A DNA stretch of 64,000 nt from Clitoria ternatea (lineage: Eukaryota > Streptophyta > Magnoliopsida > Fabales > Fabaceae), in contig CM075669.1 in NCBI GenBank assembly GCA_037962975.1, positions 80,458,001-80,522,000 on the forward strand, read 5' to 3'. Positions 12,801 through 23,842 of this stretch are shown here, piece by piece; the first letter of the stretch is position 1, and the number at the start of each line of letters is the position of its first letter. Both the position numbers and the translations under genes were made by a program. Under the pieces are notes generated by a model. It saw nothing but the letters and a program-made list of their open reading frames with translations, had not been told where the DNA came from and did no database searches.

Positions 12801-13079
12801 AGAGGGGAGTGGGCAGGAAAAGAGGATCGGACAGTGTCTCTGTTTTCCCTTGAAGAAAAGCTCTCAGCTCTCTCTCGACCTTTGGTAAATGGAATGACGT
12901 GAATGAGGAAGTGAGTGGAGAAGAGAAGAGCCGAAACTCTTATATACCCCAGGGGCACACACGTCTTTACCGCTGGCCACTAACATTAATTAATTAACCA
13001 TTAGTTCTTTAATCTACAATTAATCTTAACTCATTCACTAATCTCATTCGGTAGTTAATTTTTAAATCGGGATGTTACA
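9828..13079 (-). mobile_element. 5' LTR of the LARD (3252 bp)
   Basis: The LTR begins TGTAACATCC at 13079 and ends GGATGTTTCA at 9828 (minus strand), so the ends form a short inverted repeat with one change. A TATA-like box (cttatata on +, 12939-12946) is 135 bp in. Near the 3' end there is an array of tcgcttgagcga-type dyad words. The tcactcgg word continues through much of the LTR. No coding potential is seen. Confidence 0.75.
10082..10251 (-). promoter_or_regulatory. dyad-word array (tcgctcaagcga type) in the LARD LTR
   Basis: Cores of the form cgctNNagcg or close variants start at 10082, 10112, 10133, 10156, 10176, 10221 and 10242. Gaps are 30, 21, 23, 20, 45 and 21 bp. The array lies 254-424 bp from the 3' end of the LTR, far downstream of the TATA-like box, so it would be transcribed. 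The same word is at the same relative place in the LTRs 34541-36821 and 40335-42186. Confidence 0.55.
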
Positions 13080-13416
13080 CCCTTAGACTCATCCATCCTT
13101 TTGGGATCCATCCACAGCCAGCATCTCTCCTTCCATCTGTGTTCCCTTCATTATTCTCACTGATCATCCTTTCTTTTTCTGTCATCAAATAGGGCGTTTG
13201 CTTTTAGTGTCTGCATCTAATTCCTAACTAATTTCAGCTTCTACTTTATAGTGACTTCCTACACCTTTCAAGGCCGTTAGGTCTCTATGATGTCCCTCCT
13301 ATTGTTGATTACAAAATAGGCAAAAGTGTCTAAGAGTAAAATAAGTTTAAGTAGGGATATATGCAGTCTGTATGTCTGTAGTTTGTAATTTTTTCTTCTT
13401 CTTTTGAAGTTATATG
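13080..13416. other. unclassified spacer between LARD and L1 chromovirus
   Basis: These 337 bp start right after the LARD 5' LTR and stop where the L1 LTR begins with tgtgacgtcctag (13417). No repeat, ORF or LTR signal is visible. It may be older host DNA or part of an unrecognised element. The bases atatg at 13412-13416 would be the left TSD of L1. Confidence 0.4.
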
Positions 13417-16400
13417 TGTGACGTCCTAGATCGGTTTACATTTATGTTTATGCGTTTAATTAAATTTTATAATAAATTAAATAACCTAGTATTTAGAGGA
13501 ATATTTATTTTCTACAAAATAATCCAAATTACAATTTATATAGTGTTTGGAAACTCAAAAATGCCATTTAAAATGAAGAAAACCCAAAATCTAAAAAAAT
13601 GAGCTTGATGCTACGCGTGAGGCTTTGCTCGTAGTTCTGGCGCCAGGCTGAAGACTAGCGTCAGCATACCAGAAACAACATCAGGTGTTGTTATGCATTT
13701 AGGCCATTCAGCCAACTTCTGACCTACCCCGTTGGCCCGTTTTAGGTCTGATTACCACTAAACTTCACAGGCCACATGTGTTCCCTATTCTAAAACTGTT
13801 GGCGTTGTTCATTTGCCGAAATTCCATCCCAACTTATACGTAAAATGCACTTTTACCCAATTTTGTACAAAACCCTTGCACCAAACTACCCAAATGGACT
13901 CCCAATAGTCCAAGTCCTACATGTACAATTTCTAAATGACATAGGGACCCTATTAGTTCCTTAAGGGGGTCCTAAAACCTGCCAGATCATAAAACCACTT
14001 ATCTGATTCCTAATTTTTACATGAAGCACCTATTTCCACTATATGCAACAACCATTAAAACTATCAATTGGTCATCAACTTCCTAATCGCATTACAACAT
14101 ATTCATGCATACAAACAACACCTGCTCATAAGAATTAATCATGCATTAATTCATGGCTTTATGCCATGATCACATACTTTCTCCTAAATTCAACCGGCCA
14201 ATTAATAACGTTATCATTATCATTAACAATTCAAATATGCAATCACATTTATCAGGTATATCATTCACATATTGCAGTACCTGCCAATCTTATGCAATCA
14301 CACAATGGCTCCATGCCACACAACACACAAACATAATAATACTACAACGCTACATTATCATACATCCACACTCTCTATTATCAAATAACTACACTTACAC
14401 ATCTTAACTATTATACCAACTTCATTCTCATCTTGGCCTCAATGATGAGTATATTTAGTGATAATAAGCAATTATAGTGATAACTCATGCATAGTGAGGC
14501 AATCATACATATTTTACTTCAATATATCCAATCTCATTGATACAATATATGGACCATAATTTGACAATCAATAAATACATCATATACCATAAATGTCAAC
14601 TCATGCCAGAAACCTTAAATGTCATCCTCATGTCACCAACAATGGTCATTACCATACTTACACATTGGCCAATGACACCAACAATGTTTCTCAATTCAAG
14701 ATACTCATGAGACATAATCATTATGGGTACTCAAGTTCAAATGTCATGTATTCACAAATAATTCATATGCTATCCAACAACTAATGCATATGCAATGATA
14801 CCAACTTGTATAATTTTTATTTTCTCTTCATGTGCATATTTCACCCATGTGACTTACAACCACGCATAGTTGTTTAATATATTAAACCAACGTAAGGTTT
14901 CTTTCTTAAGATCAACGCAAGATCAACAATACATGTCACATGATATCCACTATGACCACGCATAGTCATTTATAAAATCAGCCAACGCAAGGTTGTTATT
15001 CTCAAGATCAACGCAAGATCATTATTTATCACTCATGAGATATGTTATGCATGTCATGAGATGCAAAAGTGCACATAATGGTCTCAAGTTCTCACATAAC
15101 CCCACTTCATTATCATATATAAACCAAGAAGACACATCAAGGTATATCACCATCACAAACATCAATTTACCACCAATGTCATTCAAGAGTCCTACTTTAC
15201 ACATTCATCACACATAGCCATAATAGAAGCAACCAAGGCCAATATGCAATTATACATCACACATACATACACTATCAATATCAAGGCCAGGCATTTAGAA
15301 AATAAACTCCTCTCCCACCTCAAGAGAAGTTTTCTGTGGGTTGGAAGAGTTGGATGGTCCCGCTTCACTGGAATGGTCAAAGCCTACATTTTTAATAAGT
15401 ACAAGGCCATGTCAAACATTGTTCTATCACTAAATAAATGTTAACAACTAAGTCTCATTTTAGAGGTTCATAAATATATTCATGTATACGAAACCTATCA
15501 TGTTTATGCCCTCTCCATCTTGAAGGTTTGAAACTTAGACCATCCTTATCACATTCTTTCGTCTTAGGATTTGAAATTCATCGTTGGTAATTAATCAAAA
15601 TTCAAAGTGTCATCCATTATGCTCTCTAAAGCCTTAATTAAATTGTTCACTTCATTATGTTTCACTTTTAGTAGCTTCTCCATGGAAGGTACCAAGTACT
15701 TCATCACTTAGCATTTCTAGTCAATCTTGTTCTTTATTCTTTTTGGACAACAATTGTCACTAATGGTCTTTAAGCATTAAAGTGTCTTATTAAAATTCTT
15801 AGGAAACACTATTTATTCTTAATGATTTCCTATCATTACCATTCACTACAACTCACTTATAGCTTTTATTTCTCATTCACTAGTAATTCTCTTAAAATCA
15901 TGTCTTATCTAATTCTAAATCATAACCTAAATCTTCTTACTTACATGGTCAAGTTACCCATCACCAACAAGAATCTTCTTTAAGTATATCTTGTGGTCTC
16001 TTATACCTAATATGACCCAACAACATTATCTAGACCCATAATCTTCCTTTGGATTCCTATAGTCCATATTCATTACCTAATCTATTTCTACACTACATAC
16101 TTTCTCTTGTTAATCTTTCTTACCTAATAACCATTAAAATTCTCAAACTACACTTATTAGCACTTACACAATTTCATAATTACTCTTTTAAGTCCTAAAG
16201 TGTCCTTAACAATTTTATTCATCTTAGCAACATACTTACCCTTTACTAGTTCATATAATACCTTACCTAATTCATGACACAATACATTCCATGCCAACCA
16301 ATAATTACCCAACACTAATTTGAATTACTATCCTACATTCAACAAGGGGTTTCAAGTTCATTTAACAAGGTTAATTCATTCTTGGATCTATTATGCCTCT

Positions 16401-17272
16401 TTACTACATTTACCATCCAAAAGAATTTTAAAGCTTAGCATTAATTCCATATTTTTCTACAAGGCATCAAATCAACTCTAGAGCACATTCAAAGTCCCAT
16501 AATCACCTCAAAATCATCCTTAAACCATTTCAAGTCCAACACATAATTTTTCCTCTAAGTTAAAGTAAGCCATCAATTTTAGGATTTTGCACCTAAAATC
16601 ACCCAAGACCAAATTCTCTCATTCCAACATCACCAATTCATTTCAATATACTAATTTAAGCCTCACAATCATCATGAAACCATGCAAAATAATTTAGGTC
16701 TCCTAATTGCAAAGTTGTCCACAATTAAAGTAACCCATAAATTTCAAGCTTTGCACCCATTATCACCCAAAACTAATTCATTCATTCCAACAATAATTAA
16801 TCTCATTTCAACAACTAATTCTCATCATATTCAAGTCACAAAACAACCATCTAACAACAACAACAACAAATTCTCAATGGTCTCCTAACCTAGGTTTTGG
16901 GTTCAACATGCATAATCTCAATTTTTCCAATACTAACATCATAATTTACATAATCTAAGCTACCATTACAAAGCCTATTAAGGGTTTTTAACATACCCCA
17001 ATGGAATTCAAGATTCCAAATTCAAGAGAGCAAGAGGAAGTGGGAGATTTAGGAGCCAACACCAAATACTTGAATGAGCTCCTTCAAAGTGTCAATGGAG
17101 TCTCCAAGAACTCCTAAAATTCATCACATTCCATGGGTGAGTTCAACATGCATTTTTGGATTTGATGGGTGAGAGCAGGAAGAAGAACTTGAATGGAAAT
17201 GGAGTAGGGAGAATGAAGAAGATGAAGCTTAGGGTTCAAGATGCCTTACCTAGCCTTTTCCTTCAAGAAAAA
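13417..17272 (-). mobile_element. 3' LTR of L1, larger (R/U5) part
   Basis: The LTR end tgtgacgtcctag resembles the end of the inner chromovirus LTR (tgtaacgtcctag, 34541). Positions 14450-14860 match 31190-31283 joined to 61541-61852 closely, and 15600-16990 match the reverse of 63000-63900 more distantly (roughly 80% by eye). A degenerate dyad word (gatgctacgcgtg, 13607) and ctggcgccag (13637) lie near the LTR end. ORFs here are short and AT/C-biased. No gene is seen. Confidence 0.6.
14861..15030 (-). repeat. imperfect tandem duplication in the L1 LTR
   Basis: A unit with ccacgcatagt, ccaacgYaaggtt and aagatcaacgcaagatca occurs at about 14871-14930 and again at about 14959-15022. It is a local duplication with no coding meaning. 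Confidence 0.55.
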
Positions 17273-18326
17273 TGACAGGGCCCGCAAGCGCACGGGTTAT
17301 GTCGCGTAATATAAAAGATTATCGTTCTCCACAGGGACTGTGTTCAAAGTACCAGCATATTGAAATTTAATTATCCACACAATTAGTTTTTAAGGTTTTT
17401 ATAAAATAAAGCACAAATTAAAGTTGCACAGAATACGAATAAAAATAAAATTTACTTGACACTTAAAAATCAGAGTTGAGAATATCTTGGGATTTCGGGG
17501 GATTAAGACTCTATTTTATGTTTAATGAATTTTAACTTTTCATAAATAAGAATCAATTTAAGTTTTCCAAGGCGAATTTTCCAAAAGCTAATTAATATGT
17601 TCCTCTCGGAATCCTATTAATGTACCTAACCTATGGAAAGCGCTGCTTAATCCTCAGAAAGGCCCATTATCGTTTTATGAAAATCCCTTTTATTTCCTCA
17701 AAAGAATTTTGATTACTTTCACGGTTTTACCGAGGTCACAAAAAGCATTTCAAAAATCTTAGGTTTAGTTCAAAGCTTTCTGGTAAAAATAAATCTCTCG
17801 ATTCTATTTATTACCTAAACTTACTAATATACCCGTAAGTATACAGTTTTATCATTTAGGTTCTTGTTAGGAATTACTAAAAGCATTAAGCATAATTGAA
17901 CTAAATGGAAAACAGAAATTTATTTAATTCCAAGTCAAAATAACATTAAAATAAAATATTATCATACCCCCTTCATCCCAAGATAATTAATTTAGCTACT
18001 CATGAAAGGATTCAAATTCATACACATGATGAAAAATAAAACATACAAGACATGGTAAAAAATAAAGACTTACGGGTTTCTCCAAAAGCTCAGAATAATT
18101 TACCACTGTATTTCCTTGTTGCAATATTCCTCCACCAATTACAAATTGGAACACTCAATTTCACAATCCTCACAACTCTTACACAAAATAAAAGAAAGAA
18201 AAAGAAAATAAAAAGAGAAAGAAAATAAAACAGAGAAAGAAAACGAAAGAGAAAGAAAAGAAAAGGAATGAAGCTGATGAAGAATGGGATTCTGATCTGG
18301 ATGCTTTCTCTGCTTGGATTGCTTCT

Positions 18327-18337
18327 CCTTTTATAGG
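18327..18337 (-). promoter_or_regulatory. TATA box of the gag-only element 3' LTR
   Basis: The plus strand reads ccttttatagg, that is CCTATAAAAGG on the minus strand. Flanks match the TATA region at 4281 (gcctataaaagg). The second copy is at 22276-22286. Confidence 0.6.
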
Positions 18338-18476
18338 CGAAGGAAGGGAGGAAGCCAGCTAAGAAAACGCGTTGCAAGTTGGAAACTTTCGGTGCATGTG
18401 ATTTCCAGCTGTTCCAGTTGTCTCCAATTTGCGTATTTTTGTTGTTTCCAATAATTCGGCGCATGATTTCACTGAT

Positions 18477-18731
18477 GAATCGATTCCTCCAGTTGATTTT
18501 TGCCTTCAAAACAGCGTGTGAATCGATTCCTAAAGGTGGGAATCGATTCCCAGCATGATGAATCGATTCCTGGCCTTCATGAATCGATTCCCAGCCTTCC
18601 AAACATCAATGAATCGATTCCTATAAGGGGGAATCGATTCCCAGCCCTATGAATCGATTCCCAACAGCCTTGAATCGATTCCTAGCCTATGTTTCACATG
18701 GGAATCGATTCCTGTAAGGGTGAATCGATTC
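18477..18731. promoter_or_regulatory. GAATCGATTC array with 91-bp higher-order repeat
   Basis: Perfect 10-bp palindromes start at 18477, 18520, 18540, 18560, 18581, 18611, 18631, 18651, 18672, 18702 and 18722. Steps are 43, 20, 20, 21, 30, 20, 20, 21, 30 and 20 bp. From 18520 the pattern 20-20-21-30 repeats, giving a 91-bp unit. The array is about 140-400 bp upstream of the TATA box. The identical array is at 22426-22680 in the other LTR. Confidence 0.7.
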
Positions 18732-19048
18732 CTACCCTTTCCTGGAAGTGTTTTCTTGCATTTTTGAGGCGTTTTGGACAGTATAGCTCATGGTTCTTGA
18801 TTGTTTTCATCCTTTGACACTTTGATCATCTTTTTGGGTTCTTGAATCCATTTTCCATTTATATTCATTCATTCTTAAAATGGATCATCAATAATTCCAA
18901 ATCTATTAATTTCTGCAAAATAAAAGTACCCGAGTAGAATACAGTGGAAAGAAAGCAAAAATCACAATAAATAAAGGAAATACAGTGCATAATGATTAAA
19001 ATCCTAAGTAAACTAAATCTAATTTATTATGTTATAAAACACTTATCA

Positions 19049-20373
19049 AAATACCCCAAACCAAAACATTGCTTGTCCTCAAGCAATCACCATATTCACA
19101 AGATAAAATACAGAAAACACTAAGCTTAATAAACTAAGGAATCCAAAATAGAGAAACAGATTTATTCAAATGCCAATTTTTATTTACTTATGTGAATCAA
19201 ATTTCAATGTCAAGACTTGAGATACTCTTCTCACAATTTTCACTCAAGTGTTTCAAGGTTTGTGTATCTCTCAAATCATCATAGTCAAAAAATATTACCA
19301 TAAGCTTGTTAATAAACCAGAAACTCCACAGTTTAAATAGAAAATATGTCAAAGTCTAAAGGTCTTTCAAAGGTTGTAATGTGGCCTTGGGTTGTATTGT
19401 CAAGGTAGGAATTTCAAGAAAAATGGAATACAAAAGGGCTTTAATAGTCATGAATGATTCAAATCACCATTATAAATTTAACAGAGCAAATTTTTGAACT
19501 TTTATGGACTTTTTTGGAATTCATTCAATATCATCCTTTTGATTTTCTTTTTCTTTTTCTTGCTTTTCTTTGCATCCAATACCATATTTTTCTTAAGTCC
19601 TGTTTTATTTCTTTGCTCCACTAAATTTCCAACTTTTTCACCATTTAAGAGAATATTAGTCAATGAAAGGTTTCAAAGAAAAAATTTTCGCTTTTAGGCT
19701 CAAAAGGGGAAACTAGGGGTCAAATTATACAAAATTCTGAGGCTTAGAATAAGACCTAATTGTGCCTTTATCATCCTAAGACATATAATCAAAAACCATT
19801 TTGAATCGGTTGAAAAACAAGTTCTAGAATATTAAAGACTATGAGATTCACTCAATCAAGAAAATATGGATTTTGAAAATTTGTTTGATAAACAACCCAT
19901 TTTGGCTCAAGTCTAACCATGGAAAGTCTTTTCAAAGAAAATTTTAATCACATAAGGTTCATTTAAGCATTTATTTGGCATTTTAAACAATCAAATTTTA
20001 AAAATTTTACTCAAAATTTTGGGATCCTTAGATACTTTAGCCTTGTATTCAAAGTAAATTTATCATGCAATAATGGTAAATTACAAGATTACAAACAAAT
20101 CAAGGAAAACACACATGCAAAATAAAATAACAATCACACAACGTAAATAAAACAGTTAAGTTTTCTTACCTACCACCCCAAACCAGAATTTGACATTGTC
20201 CTCAATGTTAAAATGGATGATAAAAGGATAAGAAAACTTACCTGGAATAACCCCAAACCAGCATCTGACATAGTTGGTTTTTTTTTTATTTAAAAAATAA
20301 AAATAAAGACATGGGGTTACCTCCCCACAAGTGCTAAGTTTTAAGTCTGCAGCCAGACTTTTGTAAACCAGTT
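19049..20373 (-). other. 3' non-coding interior and polypurine tract of the gag-only element
   Basis: Next to the LTR edge the minus strand carries a G-rich tract (ggtttggggtattt) preceded by gaggacaagcaatg, the usual PPT context of Athila/Tat-type elements. The remaining ~1.3 kb is AT-rich, with no ORF over 70 codons and no pol motif. It appears to be the remnant of a deleted pol. Confidence 0.65.
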
Positions 20374-21060
20374 TCAGCTATACAATTCATACCTGAACAC
20401 AGGTTTTAATGGTCTGAATTCTACCTTAGGGATCAGTTCTCTTTTAGCCAAAAAATCACAGAAGTGTGTTTTTGAAATGCCTGGATTTTGAAGCTTGGGC
20501 AGTACCTTCTTTTGGATCAGTGTACTGCTCTCCTCAGTTATGGGACGAGATAGAGACTCATCAAATTTCTTCTCTTTCTTAGCTTCTTCTTTAGTTATGC
20601 CAACCGGATCATCATAATGAGTACCACTCCTAAGAGTGATATCCATTGTGTGGTTAGATGGTTCCACCTCAGGTTTTACAGGAAATGTTTCTGGTGTTCT
20701 CATAGATAAAGAGGTTTGTTGGATAATTTGATTTTCCAAAATTTTGTTATGGGTGGCCAGAGAGTCCACCTTTGAAGCTAAGGTTTTTATGGCATTTGAG
20801 AACTCTTCATTTCGTTTTTCTTGGGTGCTTACAAAATTTTCCATCAGTTTTTCAAGTTTGGATTTTTGTGGAGGATAGTTTTGGAACACTGGTAAGCTTC
20901 TAAAATCACTATTATGGTTATAGTTCCCAATAGCATCCAACTGATGAAATTTTTGTTCATGGTGGTTTAAGGATATTGCAAAATAGCAATTTATAGCAGT
21001 ATGTCCTGAATCACCACAAATCGAACAATAAAAGTCAGTAGCACCTGTTAAGAATTCCAT
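20374..21060 (-). CDS. partial gag (C-terminal half) of a Tat/Athila-type element
   Basis: A 228-residue ORF with an ATG at 21060, starting about 140 bp after the PBS. A CCHC knuckle (C-S-I-C then G-H then C, residues about 12-25) lies almost at the N-terminus. It is followed by a K/E/L-rich likely coiled segment (about 68-110) and an LRSG motif near residue 143. In full-length Athila/Tat gag the knuckle comes after a capsid-like domain of 100 or more residues, so that domain is missing here. Near residue 190 a KLQNPG string resembles the start of protease, but the sequence then changes and stops, with no D-x-G active site. The product could still bind RNA, but could not build a particle alone as far as I can tell. 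It is the only intact ORF of the element. Confidence 0.7.
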   Translation of the reverse strand: MEFLTGATDFYCSICGDSGHTAINCYFAISLNHHEQKFHQLDAIGNYNHNSDFRSLPVFQNYPPQKSKLEKLMENFVSTQEKRNEEFSNAIKTLASKVDSLATHNKILENQIIQQTSLSMRTPETFPVKPEVEPSNHTMDITLRSGTHYDDPVGITKEEAKKEKKFDESLSRPITEESSTLIQKKVLPKLQNPGISKTHFCDFLAKRELIPKVEFRPLKPVFRYELYS

Positions 21061-21197
21061 AACAGACCAAGATCAAGGGTGATCTTTGAAAATAAAAATA
21101 AAAATAAATAACTAGAAATAAAACAAACTAAAAATAAAAATATTAACAAGTATGATCTAATCGAATTTCAATATTGCCGATATTTGAGGGACAACAG

Positions 21198-21215
21198 TCC
21201 CCGGCAACGGCGCCA
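21198..21215 (-). other. primer-binding site of the gag-only element
   Basis: Minus-strand TGGCGCCGTTGCCGGGGA lies 6 bp inside the LTR edge at 21222. This primer site is typical of Athila/Tat-type gypsy elements and fixes the minus orientation. Confidence 0.85.
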
Positions 21216-21221
21216 AAAACT

Positions 21222-22997
21222 TGACAGGGCCCGCAAGCGCACGGGTTATGTCGCGTAATATAAAAGATTATCGTTCTCCACAGGGACTGTGTTCAAAGTA
21301 CCAGCATATTGAAATTTAATTATCCACACAATTAGTTTTTAAGGTTTTTATAAAATAAAGCACAAATTAAAGTTGCACAGAATACGAATAAAAATAAAAT
21401 TTACTTGACACTTAAAAATCAGAGTTGAGAATATCTTGGGATTTCGGGGGATTAAGACTCTATTTTATGTTTAATGAATTTTAACTTTTCATAAATAAGA
21501 ATCAATTTAAGTTTTCCAAGGCGAATTTTCCAAAAGCTAATTAATATGTTCCTCTCGGAATCCTATTAATGTACCTAACCTATGGAAAGCGCTGCTTAAT
21601 CCTCAGAAAGGCCCATTATCGTTTTATGAAAATCCCTTTTATTTCCTCAAAAGAATTTTGATTACTTTCACGGTTTTACCGAGGTCACAAAAAGCATTTC
21701 AAAAATCTTAGGTTTAGTTCAAAGCTTTCTGGTAAAAATAAATCTCTCGATTCTATTTATTACCTAAACTTACTAATATACCCGTAAGTATACAGTTTTA
21801 TCATTTAGGTTCTTGTTAGGAATTACTAAAAGCATTAAGCATAATTGAACTAAATGGAAAACAGAAATTTATTTAATTCCAAGTCAAAATAACATTAAAA
21901 TAAAATATTATCATACCCCCTTCATCCCAAGATAATTAATTTAGCTACTCATGAAAGGATTCAAATTCATACACATGATGAAAAATAAAACATACAAGAC
22001 ATGGTAAAAAATAAAGACTTACGGGTTTCTCCAAAAGCTCAGAATAATTTACCACTGTATTTCCTTGTTGCAATATTCCTCCACCAATTACAAATTGGAA
22101 CACTCAATTTCACAATCCTCACAACTCTTACACAAAATAAAAGAAAGAAAAAGAAAATAAAAAGAGAAAGAAAATAAAACAGAGAAAGAAAACGAAAGAG
22201 AAAGAAAAGAAAAGGAATGAAGCTGATGAAGAATGGGATTCTGATCTGGATGCTTTCTCTGCTTGGATTGCTTCTCCTTTTATAGGCGAAGGAAGGGAGG
22301 AAGCCAGCTAAGAAAACGCGTTGCAAGTTGGAAACTTTCGGTGCATGTGATTTCCAGCTGTTCCAGTTGTCTCCAATTTGCGTATTTTTGTTGTTTCCAA
22401 TAATTCGGCGCATGATTTCACTGATGAATCGATTCCTCCAGTTGATTTTTGCCTTCAAAACAGCGTGTGAATCGATTCCTAAAGGTGGGAATCGATTCCC
22501 AGCATGATGAATCGATTCCTGGCCTTCATGAATCGATTCCCAGCCTTCCAAACATCAATGAATCGATTCCTATAAGGGGGAATCGATTCCCAGCCCTATG
22601 AATCGATTCCCAACAGCCTTGAATCGATTCCTAGCCTATGTTTCACATGGGAATCGATTCCTGTAAGGGTGAATCGATTCCTACCCTTTCCTGGAAGTGT
22701 TTTCTTGCATTTTTGAGGCGTTTTGGACAGTATAGCTCATGGTTCTTGATTGTTTTCATCCTTTGACACTTTGATCATCTTTTTGGGTTCTTGAATCCAT
22801 TTTCCATTTATATTCATTCATTCTTAAAATGGATCATCAATAATTCCAAATCTATTAATTTCTGCAAAATAAAAGTACCCGAGTAGAATACAGTGGAAAG
22901 AAAGCAAAAATCACAATAAATAAAGGAAATACAGTGCATAATGATTAAAATCCTAAGTAAACTAAATCTAATTTATTATGTTATAAAACACTTATCA
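21222..22997 (-). mobile_element. 5' LTR of the gag-only element
   Basis: Same length (1776 bp) and, as far as I compared, same sequence as 17273-19048, including the GAATCGATTC array (22426-22680) and TATA box (22276-22286). Identical LTRs imply a very recent insertion. Confidence 0.85.
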
Positions 22998-23002
22998 AAA
23001 AA

Positions 23003-23806
23003 CTCAAAAGAGAACCATGGAAGGCACCACCATTTTCACATTTTGGAGAGGAGAGGAAGAGAAGGAATTTTTGCTGTTGGTTCTGCAGGGGGGCTGTTTC
23101 AAGTTAGAAAATGGGGAAGGGAGAAGAAGAGTCACTTAATGTTGCATGCTAATTTACCATGGTACCCTTCATTTAAACTTTTTGGCTCCAAGGCCCATTT
23201 TTTTGGCAAAATCAGATTTGGGCTTAAGGATTCAGATTTAGGACAGCCCATGATGCCCAAAACGTGTAGCCCAAGGTGTACAGGAAAAATCATTGCGTGT
23301 TTGGCTAAAAAATGAAGCGTTTTGGTCTCCCGAGGCCCCCGTATGTCTAATTAATTATCTTTATATTTTTTTAGGTTTATTTTTTGGGTTTAAAATATTT
23401 ATTTGAGTGTTTTCTAATACTCAATAATTATTTTTAGGTTAATGAATTTTTTAGGCCCGTTGCCCAAATCAGTCGTTTTTCGACGTTAAACGACGCCGAT
23501 AAATCCTGAATAATTCACAATAAATTCCACAAACACTCAAATTAATTTTAGTTCATCATCGGGACATAAATATTTATCCCCAATAATTATCTAATATTTC
23601 CCAGCCCATTGGGCCCATCTTTGTATTCTGCTCGTATGTCGTTCGTCAATTAAATAGTGACACTAACCGTTGTATTCGCCGTATTAACTCAAGGGGTCCA
23701 TAATTAATTTTTCTACATGTATAGGGAATCAAATAATTATTTTCTATAATTTTTATATTTATTTACTCTGATTAATTAATTCTACTTGAATTTTTGGGAT
23801 GTTATA
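23003..23806 (-). mobile_element. 3' LTR of L1, U3 start
   Basis: On the minus strand the LTR begins TATAACATCCC at 23806 (TG changed to TA). It resembles the plus-strand LTR starting at 61853: both have attaattaat, ggaccccttgag and gggcc-rich stretches in the same order. The 124-codon frame at 22941-23315 crosses an insertion border and is not a gene. Confidence 0.65.
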
Positions 23807-23830
23807 ATTCACCCCTCCTAAAAGAAATTT
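23807..23830 (-). other. L1 polypurine tract
   Basis: The minus strand reads cttttaggaggggtgaat directly before the LTR start at 23806, following the end of the chromodomain frame. It marks the 3' end of the L1 internal region. Confidence 0.7.
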
Positions 23831-23842
23831 CATCCTCGAAAT

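Larger units (their letters stand above)
5400..13079 (-). mobile_element. LARD: large non-coding chromovirus derivative with 3.25-kb LTRs
   Basis: It reads on the minus strand. The 5' LTR is 9828-13079, the PBS 9813-9824 (initiator-Met type TGGTATCAGAGC), the internal domain 6137-9827, the PPT next to 6137, and the 3' LTR 6136 downward, cut at 5400 by a later insertion. Over the shared 737 bp (5400-6136 against 12343-13079) I count about 20 differences by eye. The internal domain has no ORF resembling gag or pol. Long LTRs with a conserved non-coding interior fit the LARD class. The tgtaacatccc LTR start, the Met PBS and the PPT match Tekay-like chromoviruses, which presumably mobilised it. 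Confidence 0.75.
17273..19048 (-). mobile_element. 3' LTR of the gag-only element
   Basis: Minus orientation, TGATAAGTG at 19048 to CCCTGTCA at 17273. U3 carries an 11-copy GAATCGATTC array (18477-18731), then a TATA box (cctataaaagg, minus strand, 18327-18337), a purine/pyrimidine tract at 18180-18270 and a U5 shared with the LTR 3516-5399. An apparent 170-codon frame at 18090-18602 merely reads through the array and leader and is not a gene. Confidence 0.85.
17273..22997 (-). mobile_element. young non-autonomous gag-only gypsy element (TR-GAG-like)
   Basis: Two 1776-bp LTRs (17273-19048 and 21222-22997) showed no differences where I compared them, and the TSD is aaaaa (17268-17272, 22998-23002). 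Orientation is minus: PBS TGGCGCCGTTGCCGGGGA at 21198-21215, purine tract next to 19049. The 2.17-kb interior encodes only a 228-aa piece of gag. There is no RT or integrase. This fits terminal-repeat elements with a GAG domain that rely on an autonomous Athila/Tat partner. It inserted into the L1 3' LTR. Confidence 0.85.

Noticed and set aside
13080..13416. Possible host gene fragment between LARD and L1
   Set aside because: No ORF, splice pattern or RNA signature is visible in 337 bp. Left as unclassified.
18090..18602. 170-codon minus-strand ORF, present again at 22039-22551
   Set aside because: It is the LTR word array and polypurine leader read as codons. Identical because the LTRs are identical. 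No domain and no codon signal.
18477..18731. CRISPR-like look: a short repeat at regular spacing
   Set aside because: Repeat is only 10 bp and palindromic, spacers are 10-20 bp, the array lies in a plant LTR promoter and there are no cas genes.
22941..23315. 124-codon plus-strand ORF
   Set aside because: It crosses the insertion border at 22997/23003 of the gag-only element, so it cannot be an old gene.
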